Under the pieces are notes generated by a model. That model was not told the DNA's origin. It searched no databases and saw nothing but the letters and a program-made list of their open reading frames with translations. DNA of 64,000 nt from Aplysia californica (Eukaryota > Mollusca > Gastropoda > Aplysiida > Aplysiidae): the NCBI RefSeq assembly GCF_000002075.1, contig NW_004797393.1:1113100-1177099 (forward strand), given 5' to 3'. The translations under genes and the position numbers were made by a program. Positions 28,732 through 40,792 of the stretch are shown piece after piece; position 1 is the stretch's first letter, and each line of letters opens with the position of its first letter.

Positions 28732-31700
28732 TTAATCATCCTGATAAGATCTCTCGACCATCTCAGCTTGCTGTGGTGTGAGAACTTGAGATGAATGCTC
28801 CTCTCGCCATTCAGTCATTCTTTTTTCACCGAGCTCTGCATGTAGTCTGCTTCTCTTCTCTTTTGACTTCTCTATTTCTTTGTTCATTCTGAAAGCAAGA
28901 AAAACAGAGTTTTACGCTTTGGAACACAGGTAGGCAGGCTTATTTTCCAACAAACAAAACTGGTTAGGTACATGAATCCTTTTCTCCTCCTACTGCGTTG
29001 TAATAACATGAATTGTCAGTGTCATGTGAGTCCCGCAACATTTACTAAAAATATATAAAGTATTGTTGATGTACATACGTACACAGCATGTATTCCCCCA
29101 TCAGGCAGCTCTGGAGACCTCCATTCTCCATCCATTTCCACTCCCCCCCCCCCCCCCCCCCGCCCCAATTAAAAAAAACCTACAAAACTAAACTCATGGA
29201 ATTACTGCTTTTATAAAAAAAATACAGTCCAGCTGGTAAGAGTAGTAAATTTCTTTTTAACCCCCTTGAGCCTGAACTATTTTACACTTGAGACTTTTGG
29301 GGTATACTGAATTGTCAACCACAAAAAGATTGAAGAAAGCTATTATAATTTTGAAAATGGAACAAGAGAAAGAAAGAAGCGAAATTTTGCATTTGAAAGC
29401 CTAGTCTAGATCTAGAACATTTGTTATCAGAATCGGTGCTTTGAAGCTCATTTACATTGAAATGGGGATCCCCATGGTCTAAAATATGATATTTTCTGAA
29501 CTGTCAAAGTCATGCAAACACTTGAAAAATGTTTGCTTTTCCTCCTGCCAAGTGGGTGGTTGGCGGGTGCTCTGGTGTGATTTGCTCCTTCTTTCTTATC
29601 AAAGATCTATCGTCCTGATTTCTCCTCCTTTTTTGTGTTTGTTATTCTCTTGTAACACCTAATCTTCGACCATTGTGTTGCAAGTGCCGTAAAACTTACT
29701 AAAACTAAACGCGCTGCCATCGTACTGACAACAAAGGGTTGCGAGAATAGACACCAGTCAGAGAAATGAAAGTAGGGCCTCAGTGTGACCAACTTTCCTT
29801 CCGGGTCTATAACTCAAAAATTTTCCAGCCAATTCTGGTGAAACTTTGCACGAAACAAAACAAAGGTTGGCTGCACGATACGAGACAGTTCACGCAGTGT
29901 TTGTGCGCGTACAGCGGAACTCGGATTCAATGAGGTCGCCGGGCCTGACCTAAAATCTCAAGAATCTGAGTGTTTGTTACAGCAAACATGATGTTTTGTG
30001 TAGATAATTACAGGCTCTGAGCAAGTAATGTATAAAGAGAAGTAACAAGTGGTGCCGGAAATGCCTGCATATTATGAGCTGTGCAAAAAAAGACTGATTC
30101 GTTCAAATGCACGCCTGTGTTATCTCGATTGTTTGTCAAAAAGTTGTGTTGCTAGGCTAGGCTTTAAGCCTAGCATACAGCAACTTTAGATTTCATAGAC
30201 CAGCGCACAATTCATTGTGTAGATCTACGTCAAGACTAGCCTATTATTGTAATACTGATCAGTTGCGGGGTGAAAAAAAGACTGTAACGTGTTTGTATCT
30301 GCGACGTTCCACTTGCCCGGACCGGTGGTGCCCCCCGACACACATGCACAGTCACACGTGTGCAGGTCACCCATCTGACCCCAACACATGCGTACCAACA
30401 ACTCATGTGTTGGTATGAAAGAAGTCCGCTGATTGGTCGCATGCAATCAGCTAGGTGAATAATGGTTTACGATGTAGGTGCAATGGATGGTTTCCGGGAA
30501 TAGATAAAGCTGGTTGTGGGAAAAAAATGGTCAAAGATACATCTGCGGGGGCTGTTCACCCTGGAAGCAACCTCGTTGAATCCAAGCTTACTGATTTAAG
30601 TGCTCGTTAAATCCGGGTTATTTTTATTGATTTTAATGAAGAAAAAAAACGGAATCTATCTCCTCTTAGGTACCACAGACTGAAATTTCAAAGTCCTCTG
30701 ATTTCATAGTTAACTGCACCACTTTACAGAATTTATTATTCTGAACATTTTGATACCAAATTTATCCATATATATATATAGCTTCATTTTTAATTTTTAA
30801 CAAAGTTGTGAACATCTCAAGTTGCAGAAAAATGCTTTATTTTACAAACTGCGAAATGTAGGCACTTTGAGATGTCATAACATTCTTAAATTTGAATGGG
30901 CATTCACAAAAACTTGTAAACACACACCCGTGCACCTAGAGAACAAACCCAATTATATAACCAGAAGATGGAAATTTATTGACCTAAACATGGCCTTTTG
31001 ACCAAAATGGCAAGAAATACAAGGGGAAGTTGAAAATCCCCACTCGCAACCAGAGGTTTATCGGCCGTGTGCCAGGCCGCGCCGACGGGAAGGAGAAAGA
31101 ACTTATACTTATACGAAATTGGACCGATGGCTGCCCTGCTTGCGAGCTGATGGGGAGCGTCCGGTATTTGTTTTCGTATAATGGCAGCGTTACTCTTGAA
31201 GAGGAATGAATGGGCTTTCAACCTATATATTTCCAGTCCGATCACTGGTTCCATAAAAAAACAGCATCAAAAGTTTTCACACACAAATCTCTTCTATTAA
31301 TTCTTTAAGGACAGTCTTTAGAAATTCATCACCGGAAAGAGCATTTTCTCATCTAGAAATATCGACGAATTTTCACGTGTTTTTTCACGTAATTCTGCAA
31401 CATTTGCATAATTTTGGATTCCCCGCGTTTTTCATGTTTTTTTCCACAAAACAATTAACGCCTCTCCATTTGACTAAAGGGAAGTAATCACTGAAGTTGT
31501 TTATTTCCCTTGTTAAAAGATCTTGGTTATGGGTTGGGATTTTGTTCCTTGAGCATGTTCAATTTTTCTTTCCATCAAAAGTTGTTCTCACGTCTGCTGA
31601 TGTTTCATGTTTGACAGGTGTCCCTGGTTTCAGAGGTCCAGATGTCCTTTTTTTTTCCTACATTTTTCTTTCCTCTATAGATCTAGATCTACAGCTGAAA

Positions 31701-32931
31701 GTTACAGAGATTAGATTCCATATTTTTTTATTTATTTTTTTCTGACTGATGTGTATTGTTTTCTTTCCAAATACACAACAAATTACTGATACTGATATGT
31801 TCTGTTTTCAATTTTTCTGTACATAAAACATGAAAATCATGAAAATTCGTGTTGAAAAAGTGCAAAACATGTCGTGAATGGTGTTACGGTAACTTGCATA
31901 ATTTTTGCATAATTTTGCTTTTTTTGGGGGCATAATTTGGCCATCTAAATTTGCATAATTCTACGGGGACAGATTTAATACCATACGCTCTCCGTTCCTT
32001 TTCAACCGAGGTCACTCAAAAAATCGATGCCCGAAAAGCGCGGTCCCTGCAGTGAAAACTGCGATAGTGTTGTCTTTTATCCCCCAAGATGTTGCTTTCA
32101 AAAGAATCGTTGATTCAAATAAATAATACCACTAAAAAGAAGAAAAGCTCCTCTTTCATCTGATATATCAAGTGTCTGTGTGTATGCATGATCACATAGT
32201 GTTTTAGGGGGGTAAAAATATGGGTTTTGGTTTCCGTGACCGTGCGCCATGGGGGCACACGGCCAGTTCGCGGTACCTTCTCCTCTTGTTGAATCTGAGT
32301 TCTCGTTGAATCTGAGCTCGTTGCATCCGAGTTCCACTGTACTTTGCCGAGGACAAAATGCGAAACTTGTGCTTGAAGGGGGTGCGTGAACCGCCTCTCC
32401 AGGAAATATTGGTGCTTGCAAATGCAGCGTAACCGTCTCCAGTGAGTTCAACCAGTTGTGAGGATGGTTATTATACGATGCAAGCATGTATTAGAAACTT
32501 TTAAAAATATTTATATCATATAAAAAAACTATGAAGCACAAAGCTTTTACTTGCAATCAAGGCAACCAGCACTTGTAGATGTGTATTGGCAAAATTAGTT
32601 ACACATCCAGTCATTTATGCAGTTGCAAGCACCGTAAAACCTCTACTAAAACAAACATCCAGACAATACTACAGGCAGTGCTGATAATGAGAAAAAGTCA
32701 AAAAAGAGGAAAATATTTCGACCCCATTGCAATCCTGAAATTTCAACATAGAACCCTAATACTAACTACGATAATGTAACACATACCTTTAATTTAAACT
32801 TTTGTAGTGATATTTTGGAAACAACAATTATCGGCACCCTGATTTACTTGCCTGCGACTCTCTGCTATGGCCCTTGCTATAAAGCTGTCCCTTTTCTCTG
32901 TGTCCAGATTATCACCTGTTTTCGAATTTTT
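28732..32931 (-). CDS. Unidentified protein, last two coding exons (3'-partial gene model)
   Basis: The exon at 32931-32852 (80 nt) begins after TTTCCCAG in a pyrimidine-rich context and ends CGCAG with donor GCAAGT. The exon at 28888-28732 begins after CTTGCTTTCAG and ends with TAA. The phases match exactly (2 nt plus 1 nt complete an Arg codon), giving a 78-residue C-terminus. It is highly charged and probably helical: TEKRDSFIARAIAESRR, then MNKEIEKSKEKRSRLHAELG, then RMTEWREEHSSQVLTPQQAE, ending SYQDD. A GC-AG intron of about 4 kb, filled with transposons, separates the exons. I do not recognise the family. The balanced phase, good splice sites and amphipathic pattern argue for a real gene. 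Upstream exons lie at higher coordinates, possibly starting at 42729. It is convergent with EZH2. Confidence 0.6.
29567..29712 (+). repeat. SINE family A copy
   Basis: GGGTGCTCTGGTGTGATTTG, CAAAGATCTATCGTCCTGAT and tail TTGTGTTGCAAGTGCCGTAA then ACTTACTAAAAC. It lies within the large intron of the minus-strand gene, in antisense. Confidence 0.75.
29912..32339 (+). mobile_element. Tigger/pogo-like non-autonomous element, interrupted copy
   Basis: Left end CAGCGGAACTCGGATTCAA (TA at 29910-29911); right end GCATCCGAGTTCCACTG (TA at 32340-32341). The sequence matches 34279-35115 across both halves. The copy is split by a 1.6-kb insertion (30668-32278). Subterminal repeats of GTTGAATCYGAG occur at the right end. 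Non-coding. Confidence 0.8.
30668..32278. mobile_element. DNA transposon with AGGTACC ends and a 9-bp duplication
   Basis: Inserted into the Tigger-like element. The 9-bp direct repeat TCTCCTCTT (30659-30667 and 32279-32287) flanks ends AGGTACCAC and, in complement, AGGTACCGC; similarity extends over about 16 bp with mismatches. The 1611-bp interior contains repeated TTTGCATAATTTTG motifs (31890-31955) and no recognisable transposase. The superfamily is undetermined; 9-bp duplications are typical of Mutator-like elements. Confidence 0.65.
32620..32656 (+). repeat. SINE A/B tail fragment
   Basis: GCAGTTGCAAGCACCGTAAA then ACCTCTACTAAAAC matches only the last 35 bp of SINE families A and B. 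Confidence 0.5.
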
Positions 32932-33015
32932 CTGGGAAATGAAAAAGAAAAAGAATAATAAAACTTTGCTCACACTACTTACTCCTACAGCATGTCTTCC
33001 TATGTAGGAGATCAT

Positions 33016-33597
33016 GTTTCATTGAATACTCATAAATACAAACATTGTCAGTAGCTGACTGACTAGCCGAAATCAAGGGTTCATGAGGACATCTCAGAAT
33101 ATTTGTGTTCCATAGTGATTGGCATGTCGGAAGGGGGGGGAGAATCAAGTGCTGTTGTTTTCACTCTTAGAACAGGATCAAGTAAGAGGCCGTAATTCCC
33201 GTGCAACAAGCTGGTATGTGATGAGAACAATGTGAACAGGGCAAGTGTTTTACTATTCATTTCGTTTATCCTCCACTAGAGTAGATAGGCGCATTTCGCT
33301 TATTCCCCACTAGAGTAGATAAGGTGTTATATATTTTGGCCTACAAAAGATCACGAGCCTCTTTAGATAAAACCCTCCCCATTGCACCCTTTCAATACTA
33401 ACTCTCATCCTCACTATCCACAACTGTCCGTCGCTCACATTCATTTCAGTAAGGGCCAATGCATAAACATAGTCAATAAGGGGGAAACTGAAAAGTCAGA
33501 CGATTTTACATGTAGCATGTAGGGTTGAACTGGGAAGGGCTGAATTGCTAGGAAGAATAGGGGGGGCTTCCCCTGGGTAAAGTGGTTTCATCGTATT
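33016..33597. other. No feature recognised
   Basis: Sequence between the minus-strand exon and the LINE. It includes a short tandem duplication around CCACTAGAGTAGATA (33273-33321). No coding exon of the minus-strand gene was recognised here, though one could be missed. Confidence 0.4.
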
Positions 33598-36175
33598 GTG
33601 ATGACTCCACTTACCCTCGGACGGTTAGTCTTCTTACAGGTCAACCCACAAGTCAAAGGAATACATGCCGCATTGTATGCAGACGACCTGGTTCTTTGGT
33701 GCTCTGAGGAATTCGTCACTACTGCCACTTATCGCATGCAACTAGCATTGGACAAACTCACTACATGGAAAAAACCTGGTGTGTAACCGTAAACAAAGAA
33801 AAGTCTTCTGCTACACTCTTCACTCTCAGCCAGGCTGAGCCAAAACACCTCACATAAGACAAAACCCCCCCTAAAGTTTGAGAATCAACAGAAGTATCTT
33901 GGAATAATCTTTGACAAGCGTCTCACATGGAAACAACACATTCAAAATGCAGAAAATAAAGCCAGGAAGAAACTTAACATCATGAGAAAACTAGCAGGAA
34001 CTCAGTGGGGAGCAAACGAGAAAACACTTAGAAAAGTCTATCTAGGCGCAATCAGGCCCCATCACGAGTACGGATCCAGTGCATGGATGACTGCAGCACA
34101 GACTCACAAATACACTCTGGAAAAAGTGCAAAACCAGGTTCTCCGAATAATCACTGGAGCAATGAGGTCAACGCCTATAGAAAAGATGGAACAAACATCA
34201 AAAGTGGCCCTGCAGAGGAGATGGGAATGCAAGGCTCTCATACAGTACACCAAGGCCACAGCTATGGAGGATCATATACAGTGGAACTCGGATTCAATGA
34301 GGTCGCCGGGCCTGACCTAAAATCTCGTTGAATCTGAGTGTTCGTTATAGCAAACACGAGATTTTGTGCAGTTAATTACTGGCACTGAGCAAGTAATGTA
34401 TAAAGAGAAGTAACAAGTAGTGCCTGAAATGCCTGCATATTATGAGCTGTGTAAAAAAAGACCGATTCGTTCAAATGCACACTCCCGTGTCATCTCGATT
34501 GTTTACCAAAAAAGTTGTGTTGCTGTGTAGAGCCTAGCATACGGTAACTTTTGATTCCATAGACCAGCGCACAATTCATTACGTAGATCTACATCAAGAC
34601 TAGTTTATCATTGTAATAGTGATCAGTTGCCGAGGGGGGAAAATAGACTGACGCGTTTGTATCTGCGACGTTCAACACACGGACCGCTACTGCGCCTCTC
34701 CGCCCCCCTCCCCGACACGCACACACAGCAACACGTGTGCAGGCTGCCCATCAGATCCCAACACACACTAGAGTAGACATGTGCGCATGCCAACAATACA
34801 TGAGTTGGTATGAAAATATTGAAAAAAGGCCGCTGATTGGTCGCATGCAATCGGCTAAGCGAATAATGGTTCACGGTGGATGGTATCCGGGAATAGATAA
34901 AGTTCGTTCTGGGAGAAAAACGAGCAAAACCACGTCTGCGGGGGCTGTTCACCCTGGAAGTGACCTCATTGAATCCGAGCTCGCTGAATTAAGTGCTCGT
35001 TGAATCCGGGTTATTTTTATTGATTTTAAAGAAGAAAAAAAAACGGGGAATCCATCTCATCTTGTTGAATCCGAGTTCTCGTTGAATCTGAGCTCTTTGA
35101 ATCAGAGTTCCACTGTACTGCACACAAGAACAGCCAGATCTAACACCACAAGACTTAAAAGATCCAACTTCATCAAAGAAAGCAGAAAAATCCAAAGATC
35201 CCTACAGGACCATCTACCAGCCACAGTGAACATGCTGAACCATACCCCAGAGGCACATCATGGGAAAAGAAAAACACAAACATAGTTATACACACGTCCA
35301 TTCCTATGTTCACCACATAAGATGACCACAGCGACCTAAGCAAGAAGTCCCTCACCCTGTCCATGCTTGAACAAAGATACCCACGAGAAGCATGGATAAG
35401 GATCTATACAGACGGATCTGCCACTAATGCTGTGAAAAGAGGAGGAGCCGGAGCGTACGTACAGTTCCCAAATGGATGACGACAAGCAGAGGCAGTCCCA
35501 ACAGGGCGACATTGTACAAACTACAGGACTACAGGGCAAAGACGGAGGCCCTAATACATGCAGCAAACATCATCAAGAATGTGGTAGACCCCCAAAGCCA
35601 AGTAGTATTCCTAACAGATGCCATGTCAGTACTGCAGGCAATCACTTCCGGCAAACTACCAAGGCTACGTAAAGTAATTGAGGACATCCCATGTCTGAGG
35701 ATCATGCTGCAGTGGATTCCATCACACTGTGGCGTCTTAGGAAATGAGCAGGCAGACAGGATGGCCAAACTAGGAGCACAGAAAGAGCAACCAGACAACA
35801 GCGTTAACTACACAGAAATAAAAACTATTACACTATTTAAAGCACCTCAGACACCAGATGGCTACCATGAGCTGTCCCGCCAAGAACAAGTGATTATCTT
35901 CAGACTAAGGACACAACACATAAGACTGAGACAACATATGTACAAATGTTTTAAACTAGTACAGTCACCAAAATGCCAGTGTGGAGAGGCGGACCAAACT
36001 GTTGAACACATCCTTCAGCACTGCAAGACACACAGGGCCCTGAGACAGGAAACATGGCCAACCCCATTGACGCTACAAGAGAAGCTATACGGGCCGATAG
36101 ATGAACTGAGCAGGATGGCCCAAATAATGACAGATACCAGACTTCAAGTGTGATGCGATTGAGAAGAAGAAGCAG
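33598..36175 (+). mobile_element. 5'-truncated RNase H-bearing LINE (I/Nimb-like), interrupted
   Basis: Begins inside the reverse transcriptase: the palm motif YADDLVLWC lies near 33680. It continues through the thumb region (QKYLGIIFDKRLTWKQHI), then an RNase H domain with TDGSA near 35418, a Glu in KTEAL, LTDAMSVLQ, and WIPSHCGVLGNEQADRMAK, and ends with a C-terminal CQCGE/HILQHC cluster and a stop at 36151-36153. It is split by a Tigger-like element (34279-35115) and carries several stops and frame changes, so it is dead. RNase H places it near the I superfamily rather than Jockey or CR1. Confidence 0.8.
34279..35115 (+). mobile_element. Tigger/pogo-like non-autonomous element, complete copy
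   Basis: Inverted ends CAGTGGAACTCGGATTCAA and, in complement, CAGTGGAACTCTGATTCAA with TA on each side (34277-34278, 35116-35117), exactly splitting the LINE. The motif GTTGAATC(C/T)GAG and close variants recur near both ends. The 837-bp interior has no transposase. This is the reference copy for the family. Confidence 0.85.
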
Positions 36176-36505
36176 AATCCACAAGTCATGGTACTTATCA
36201 TTCTGGATAAACGATACGGTTAAAAATAATTCTAAAAATCCCTTGCATCCAAGAGAAAAAAGTATGCTGAACAGGCTAATGTACAACTCAAATCAATTTA
36301 AGTGTACAAATATTAAGAAAAGATTGAAAATATAAATGCAAACACAAAAGCAGAACCCCAAACCAAACAAAATTGTACCTCTGTCTATATGCCTTTGTCT
36401 ACTCATCTTGTCCCAGTTGTTTGGGGACTAATATTAACAATGTCATCACCATGTAGTATGAGACTTCGTGCAAACTTTCAGAACTTTCAGTGAGACTGTA
36501 AATAC
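36176..36505. other. LINE 3' flank; nothing else recognised
   Basis: Starts with GATTGAGAAGAAGAAGCAGA, which may be the LINE 3' UTR, and continues as A-rich sequence to the BEL/Pao LTR. No gene seen. Confidence 0.4.
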
Positions 36506-36818
36506 TGTTGTGGACACAAGTAATGAGATTTACTCGGGGCACGGATTCTCGTGTGGAGGAACACGGAGATCTCATACTGACAGGGGATCCCATGTAGGAT
36601 AGTTCACGAGAAGTTTATATAATCAGTCAATCACGGCCTTCAGTGGGACAATCGGACGAGAAAGAGTAGGGAACAGAGCCTTGGTCTACTCACAGTAGGA
36701 AATATACAAAGTAGTACATTTATTGAAATTAAAATACTCATCATCCACGGTAAGAGTTTTCGCTTATCATTTTTATAATGTTGTTTAACTTTGTGGTGTA
36801 GTGCTGTGTTCTGCATCA
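36506..36818 (+). repeat. 5' LTR of the BEL/Pao element
   Basis: Starts TGTTGTGGACACAAG, ends CTGCATCA, and is followed by the primer-binding site. Confidence 0.8.
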
Positions 36819-37016
36819 TGGTGCCGAAACCCGGGATTGAACCAGGGACCTTTAGATGGCCTAAGGCCCACCCAAAAAAGGTATGTTATCAATTTCTGTG
36901 TCATAATGACACTTTTCTTTCAGATAGCCTAGTCAGGAAGTTCTGGGAACTGGATGCTGTTGGGGTTACAGACCTTCCTGAAAGGACACATGACACTGTA
37001 CTCGAAGAGTTCAAAC

Positions 37017-37900
37017 ATGTGAGGCTCGTGGGTGCCTACTCTCATGTATGGCTCGTTGGTACATGCTCTCACTCTCAGGTGTGGCTCGTTGGTACGTGCT
37101 CTCACTTTCATGAGTGGCTCATTGGTACATACTCTCATGTGTGGCTCGTTGGTACATGCTCACAGGTGTGGCTTGTTGGTACATGCTCTCACTCTCATGT
37201 GTGGGTCTTTGGTACATACTCTCATGTATGGCTCGTTGGTACATACTCTCATGTGTGGCTCGTTGGTACATGCTCTCACTCTCAGGTGTGGCTCTTTGGT
37301 ACATACTCTCATGTGTGGCTCGTTGGTACATGCTCTTACTCTCATGTATGGCTCATGGGTACATACTCTCATGTGTGGCTCGTTAGTATGTGCTCTCACT
37401 CTCATGTACGGCTCGTTGGTACATACTCTCATGTATGGCTTGTTGGTACATACTCTCATATATGGCTCGTTGGTACATACTCTCATATATGGCTCGTTAG
37501 TATGTGCTCTCACTCTCATGTGTGGCTCGCTGGTACATACTCTCATGTATGGCTCGTTGGTACATACTCTCATGTGTGGCTCGTTGGTACATACTCTCAC
37601 TCTTCATGGGTGGCTCATTGGTACATGCTCTCATGTATTGCTCGTTGGTACGTGCTCTCAAGTGAGGCTCGTTGGTACATGCTCTCATGTATGGCTCGTT
37701 GGTACATACTCTCATGTATGGCTCGTTTGTACATACTCTCATGTATGGCTTGTTGGTACATGCTCTCATGTGTGGCTCGTTGGTACATTCTCTCATGTGT
37801 GGCTCGTTGGTACATGCTCTCACTCTCATGTGTGGCTCGTTGGTACATGCTCTCATGTGTGGCTCGTTGGTACATACTCTCATGTGTGACTCGTTGGTGA
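37017..37900. repeat. 27/33-bp minisatellite inside the BEL/Pao internal region
   Basis: About 30 units of CATGTGTGGCTCGTTGGTA plus CATACTCT (27 bp), with 33-bp variants carrying an extra CTCACT. Both unit lengths are multiples of three and contain no stop in most registers, so long repetitive open frames appear on both strands. These are a consequence of the repeat and not evidence for a protein. Confidence 0.95.
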
Positions 37901-39021
37901 AAGGTCAGCTGCTGAACAACAAGCCGTTGGCTCAGATTCGCCTGAGCAGTTTGACTCGCAAACTGGCACGTGATCCAGAACTTGCTGGTAGGTATGATTA
38001 TGTTTTATCAAATCTTGAGAGATCAGGAATCACCAAAGAAGTTACTCCAGAAAAATAACTACTCTCCCATGACCATCCTGTTTATTACAAGCCCCACAGG
38101 CCAGTTGTGAGGGAATCAAGTTCAACAACTAAGGTAAGCTCCCCATGGTGGGGAGGCTTCTGGGAGAGGATGGTTTGTAGTAATAAATCAATTCTGAGAA
38201 AGCTCTAAGGGTACTGAAATAGGTACAAGGAAAGAAAGGGGACACTCAGGTAAATCAGTTGTCACTAAAGCAGGACAAACTGCTTGTCCTACATCTATTT
38301 TGGACTTGTAATTCTATCGTTTTCTTAAATACGACTTTCTGTTTTTGAATGGTTCATTCTTCATATTGCATTTTCAGCATATTTATATATGCAACACGGT
38401 AGACCTTGATGGTAATTTCTTATTTGCTTTGTGTTGTAAGTTTCAGCCGAAATTGCTCTCCCATCTCATCGTCATAATCACTGACAACATTCGAGTCAGA
38501 GATTTCCATTGGGTCCTCGGTTACTGCTATTTACTTTAAATCAGTAAGGGACATGCTTAAAATAGCATGCAAATGTTATTCAGGAGGGTCTGGTAACAAG
38601 GAAAGTATACTGACTTTGTCAGCAATTAATGTTTCTTCTATCTCCTAACTAAGTGCAGTTGTGTTCTGTATTTCAGTAACATGCTCATTTGAAAAGTAAT
38701 GTTATTGCTTGTCACAGGTATTCAGGCATTTATGATTGGTTCATTATTGTTATAATGTTTAGTTTAGCCGACAGTCTTCCGGGATAAAAATAGACGAGGC
38801 GGAGTGAATGTATTTGAATGGCAGTGCTTTGTTGATGTTAAGGTGAGAGTCACTGCATTTAATTCAGTCCATGTATTATAATAATTTGATGCACACCATT
38901 GTGGTGGATTTATCCTTTGCATTGTGGGTTGACCTTGGCTGGTGTCGTTACATGATTTGCCCTATAATTATTTCACGTTTCTTTGTTGGACTCAGTAGTT
39001 CGTAGTCCAAGGTGGGGAGTA

Positions 39022-39340
39022 TGTTGGGGACACAAGTAACGAGATTTCCTCAGGGTGCGGGTTCCCGTGCGGAGTGACACAGATATCTCGTGTGGGGAGG
39101 GGATCATGCATAGAAGAGTTCAGGGAAGTGTATATAATCAGTCAGTCACGGCTTTCTGCGGGACAATCGGGACAATCTGACGAGAGAGAGTAGGGGACAG
39201 AGCCTTGGTCGACTCACTGCAGGAAACATACAATGTACTACATTTATTGAAATTAAATACTCAACTACCACGGTAAGAGTTTTCGTTTATCATTTTATAA
39301 TGTCGTCTTAATTTGTGGTGTAGTGCTGTGTTCTGCAACA
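39022..39340 (+). repeat. 3' LTR of the BEL/Pao element
   Basis: Starts TGTTGGGGACACAAG and ends TTCTGCAACA; collinear with the 5' LTR. Confidence 0.8.
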
Positions 39341-39607
39341 CACCCGACAAAGTTCATTCAGAGACTCTCTATGCCTCTCATATGTGTGACTGACCCATTG
39401 CACTTTAACAATTTTTACTTAGGAACACAATTCACTGATTGCCAGTCACTGCAAAGTGCTGGAAAAACAAAATTCACATCATTAGAAAATATGATTTGAT
39501 GGCTATCACACAGCGCAAACAGAAATAAACACCAATGTTTCATTTTGAAATGATTTGTTATTAAATTTGAAGAGATCACATTATTAACGGCGCTTCCGAT
39601 CACTTAA

Positions 39608-40460
39608 CCCTCATCCTGCGGGAGCCGGGTTTATGTAGCCCGATAAGCCTATTTCGGCACCTCGTCTACGTTCTGGTCCTGAATCAGTGTAGCTCCTGGC
39701 TCAGCGCACGTGCAGCGCGCATCCTCTTACGTGTCATTCGGGTCCCGAGTTGGATCCCCATTCACGCAGGTTAAGTGTGTGTGCGTCAGTCTGCTTGAGT
39801 TTGTGTGCGTTTGTGGCCTTCTTCTAGAACCGCCTGCATTGGTTCGTAATCGAGAGATACGTCTCATTCAAAACATGTCAAGTTGGTAGCTCTAGATGTT
39901 CGTCCAATGAAATTATAGAAGAAATTGACCCACTTAGACATGAGGAGCTCGAAAGTATAGTCAGGAAACAAGACTTCCATTTTTCTATACAAAATATTTC
40001 AAATGAGCTTGATTTTGTATGAAATGATACTACCTGATAAAACATAAGCTTGTTTGGTAGTTTTGAATACCATTGTGCAGGTACAAAGAACGATTTGAGT
40101 GTAAAACATTCGGATATTGACCTAAATTATCCCCTTTTGAACTTCAGGTCATTCATAACAACAAGAGCGTCCAGAAAGGTTATTCGAATGGGCGTAACTA
40201 CTCGTAGTGTCTTTTCAGCTTGTGAGAGGGGGTTATTCATGTGTTTGTAACACTTTATAAATAGAAAACTATGAAAGATAGAGCGCTATTTTCATCATCG
40301 GTTAACACACTCCCGCGGTATTCATGGCGAAAACACGCGTTTCCCGGCGCGCGCTGTACACCAACAGCACACACAGAGTGACCCCGGCGGCCTGCCCGGC
40401 ATGTCCGACGTAATCGGTTGCTGATAAGATACGCATCTGGGCACAGACGCAGGATAAGAG
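39608..40460. mobile_element. piggyBac-like element
   Basis: TTAA flanks (39604-39607, 40461-40464) and inverted ends CCCTCATCCTGCG and, in complement, CTCTTATCCTGCG. The 853-bp interior is CG-rich at both ends. No convincing transposase frame. Confidence 0.75.
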
Positions 40461-40792
40461 TTAACACTCACAATTCAAAACTGTTATTATTCCCAAACAA
40501 ATCAGTGAAAACTGTTGAAGCTTTCACAAGATACCAAGAAGACGTAGACGAAGCGAAATTGGTGAAGAAATAGATTCTAGGGGTAGAGTGAGCATCATTT
40601 TACGGCTCATGAAATTAGGGGTAGAAACGCGTTCTGATAAGGACAAGATAGGACAGCGCTGTGCACGAGTTGACCCTGGTCAATCCCCGACCTGACGCAT
40701 GAAATTGCAGGTCACCTGCCGGTGATTTATGACCTACCGCGCGGGGGGCCCGGACTAACTAAAAGATCGCTGAGACGGAATTTTGAAAAGTA

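Larger units (their letters stand above)
36506..39340 (+). mobile_element. BEL/Pao-type LTR retroelement, short and broken
   Basis: Two direct LTRs of about 313-319 bp (36506-36818 and 39022-39340) begin TGTTG and end in CA. Immediately after the first lies a primer-binding site, TGGTGCCGAAACCCGGGAT, complementary to a tRNA 3' end. A purine-rich tract (AAGGTGGGGAG) precedes the second. The 2.2-kb internal region retains only small stretches resembling BEL/Pao pol, at 36930-37020 and 37900-38130, on either side of a minisatellite. The LTRs differ visibly, so the copy is not recent. It is a non-functional fossil. Confidence 0.8.

Noticed and set aside
29258-29600. Another TTAA element starting TTAACCCCCTTGAGCC
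   Set aside because: No matching inverted end was found.
30976-31254. 92-codon minus-strand frame within the AGGTACC element
   Set aside because: No recognisable transposase motif, start context or splice signal.
37017-37900. Regular repeats suggestive of a CRISPR array or a repetitive protein gene
   Set aside because: Units are contiguous with no unique spacers, and the long frames on both strands follow from unit lengths divisible by three. The tract lies inside a retroelement of an animal genome.
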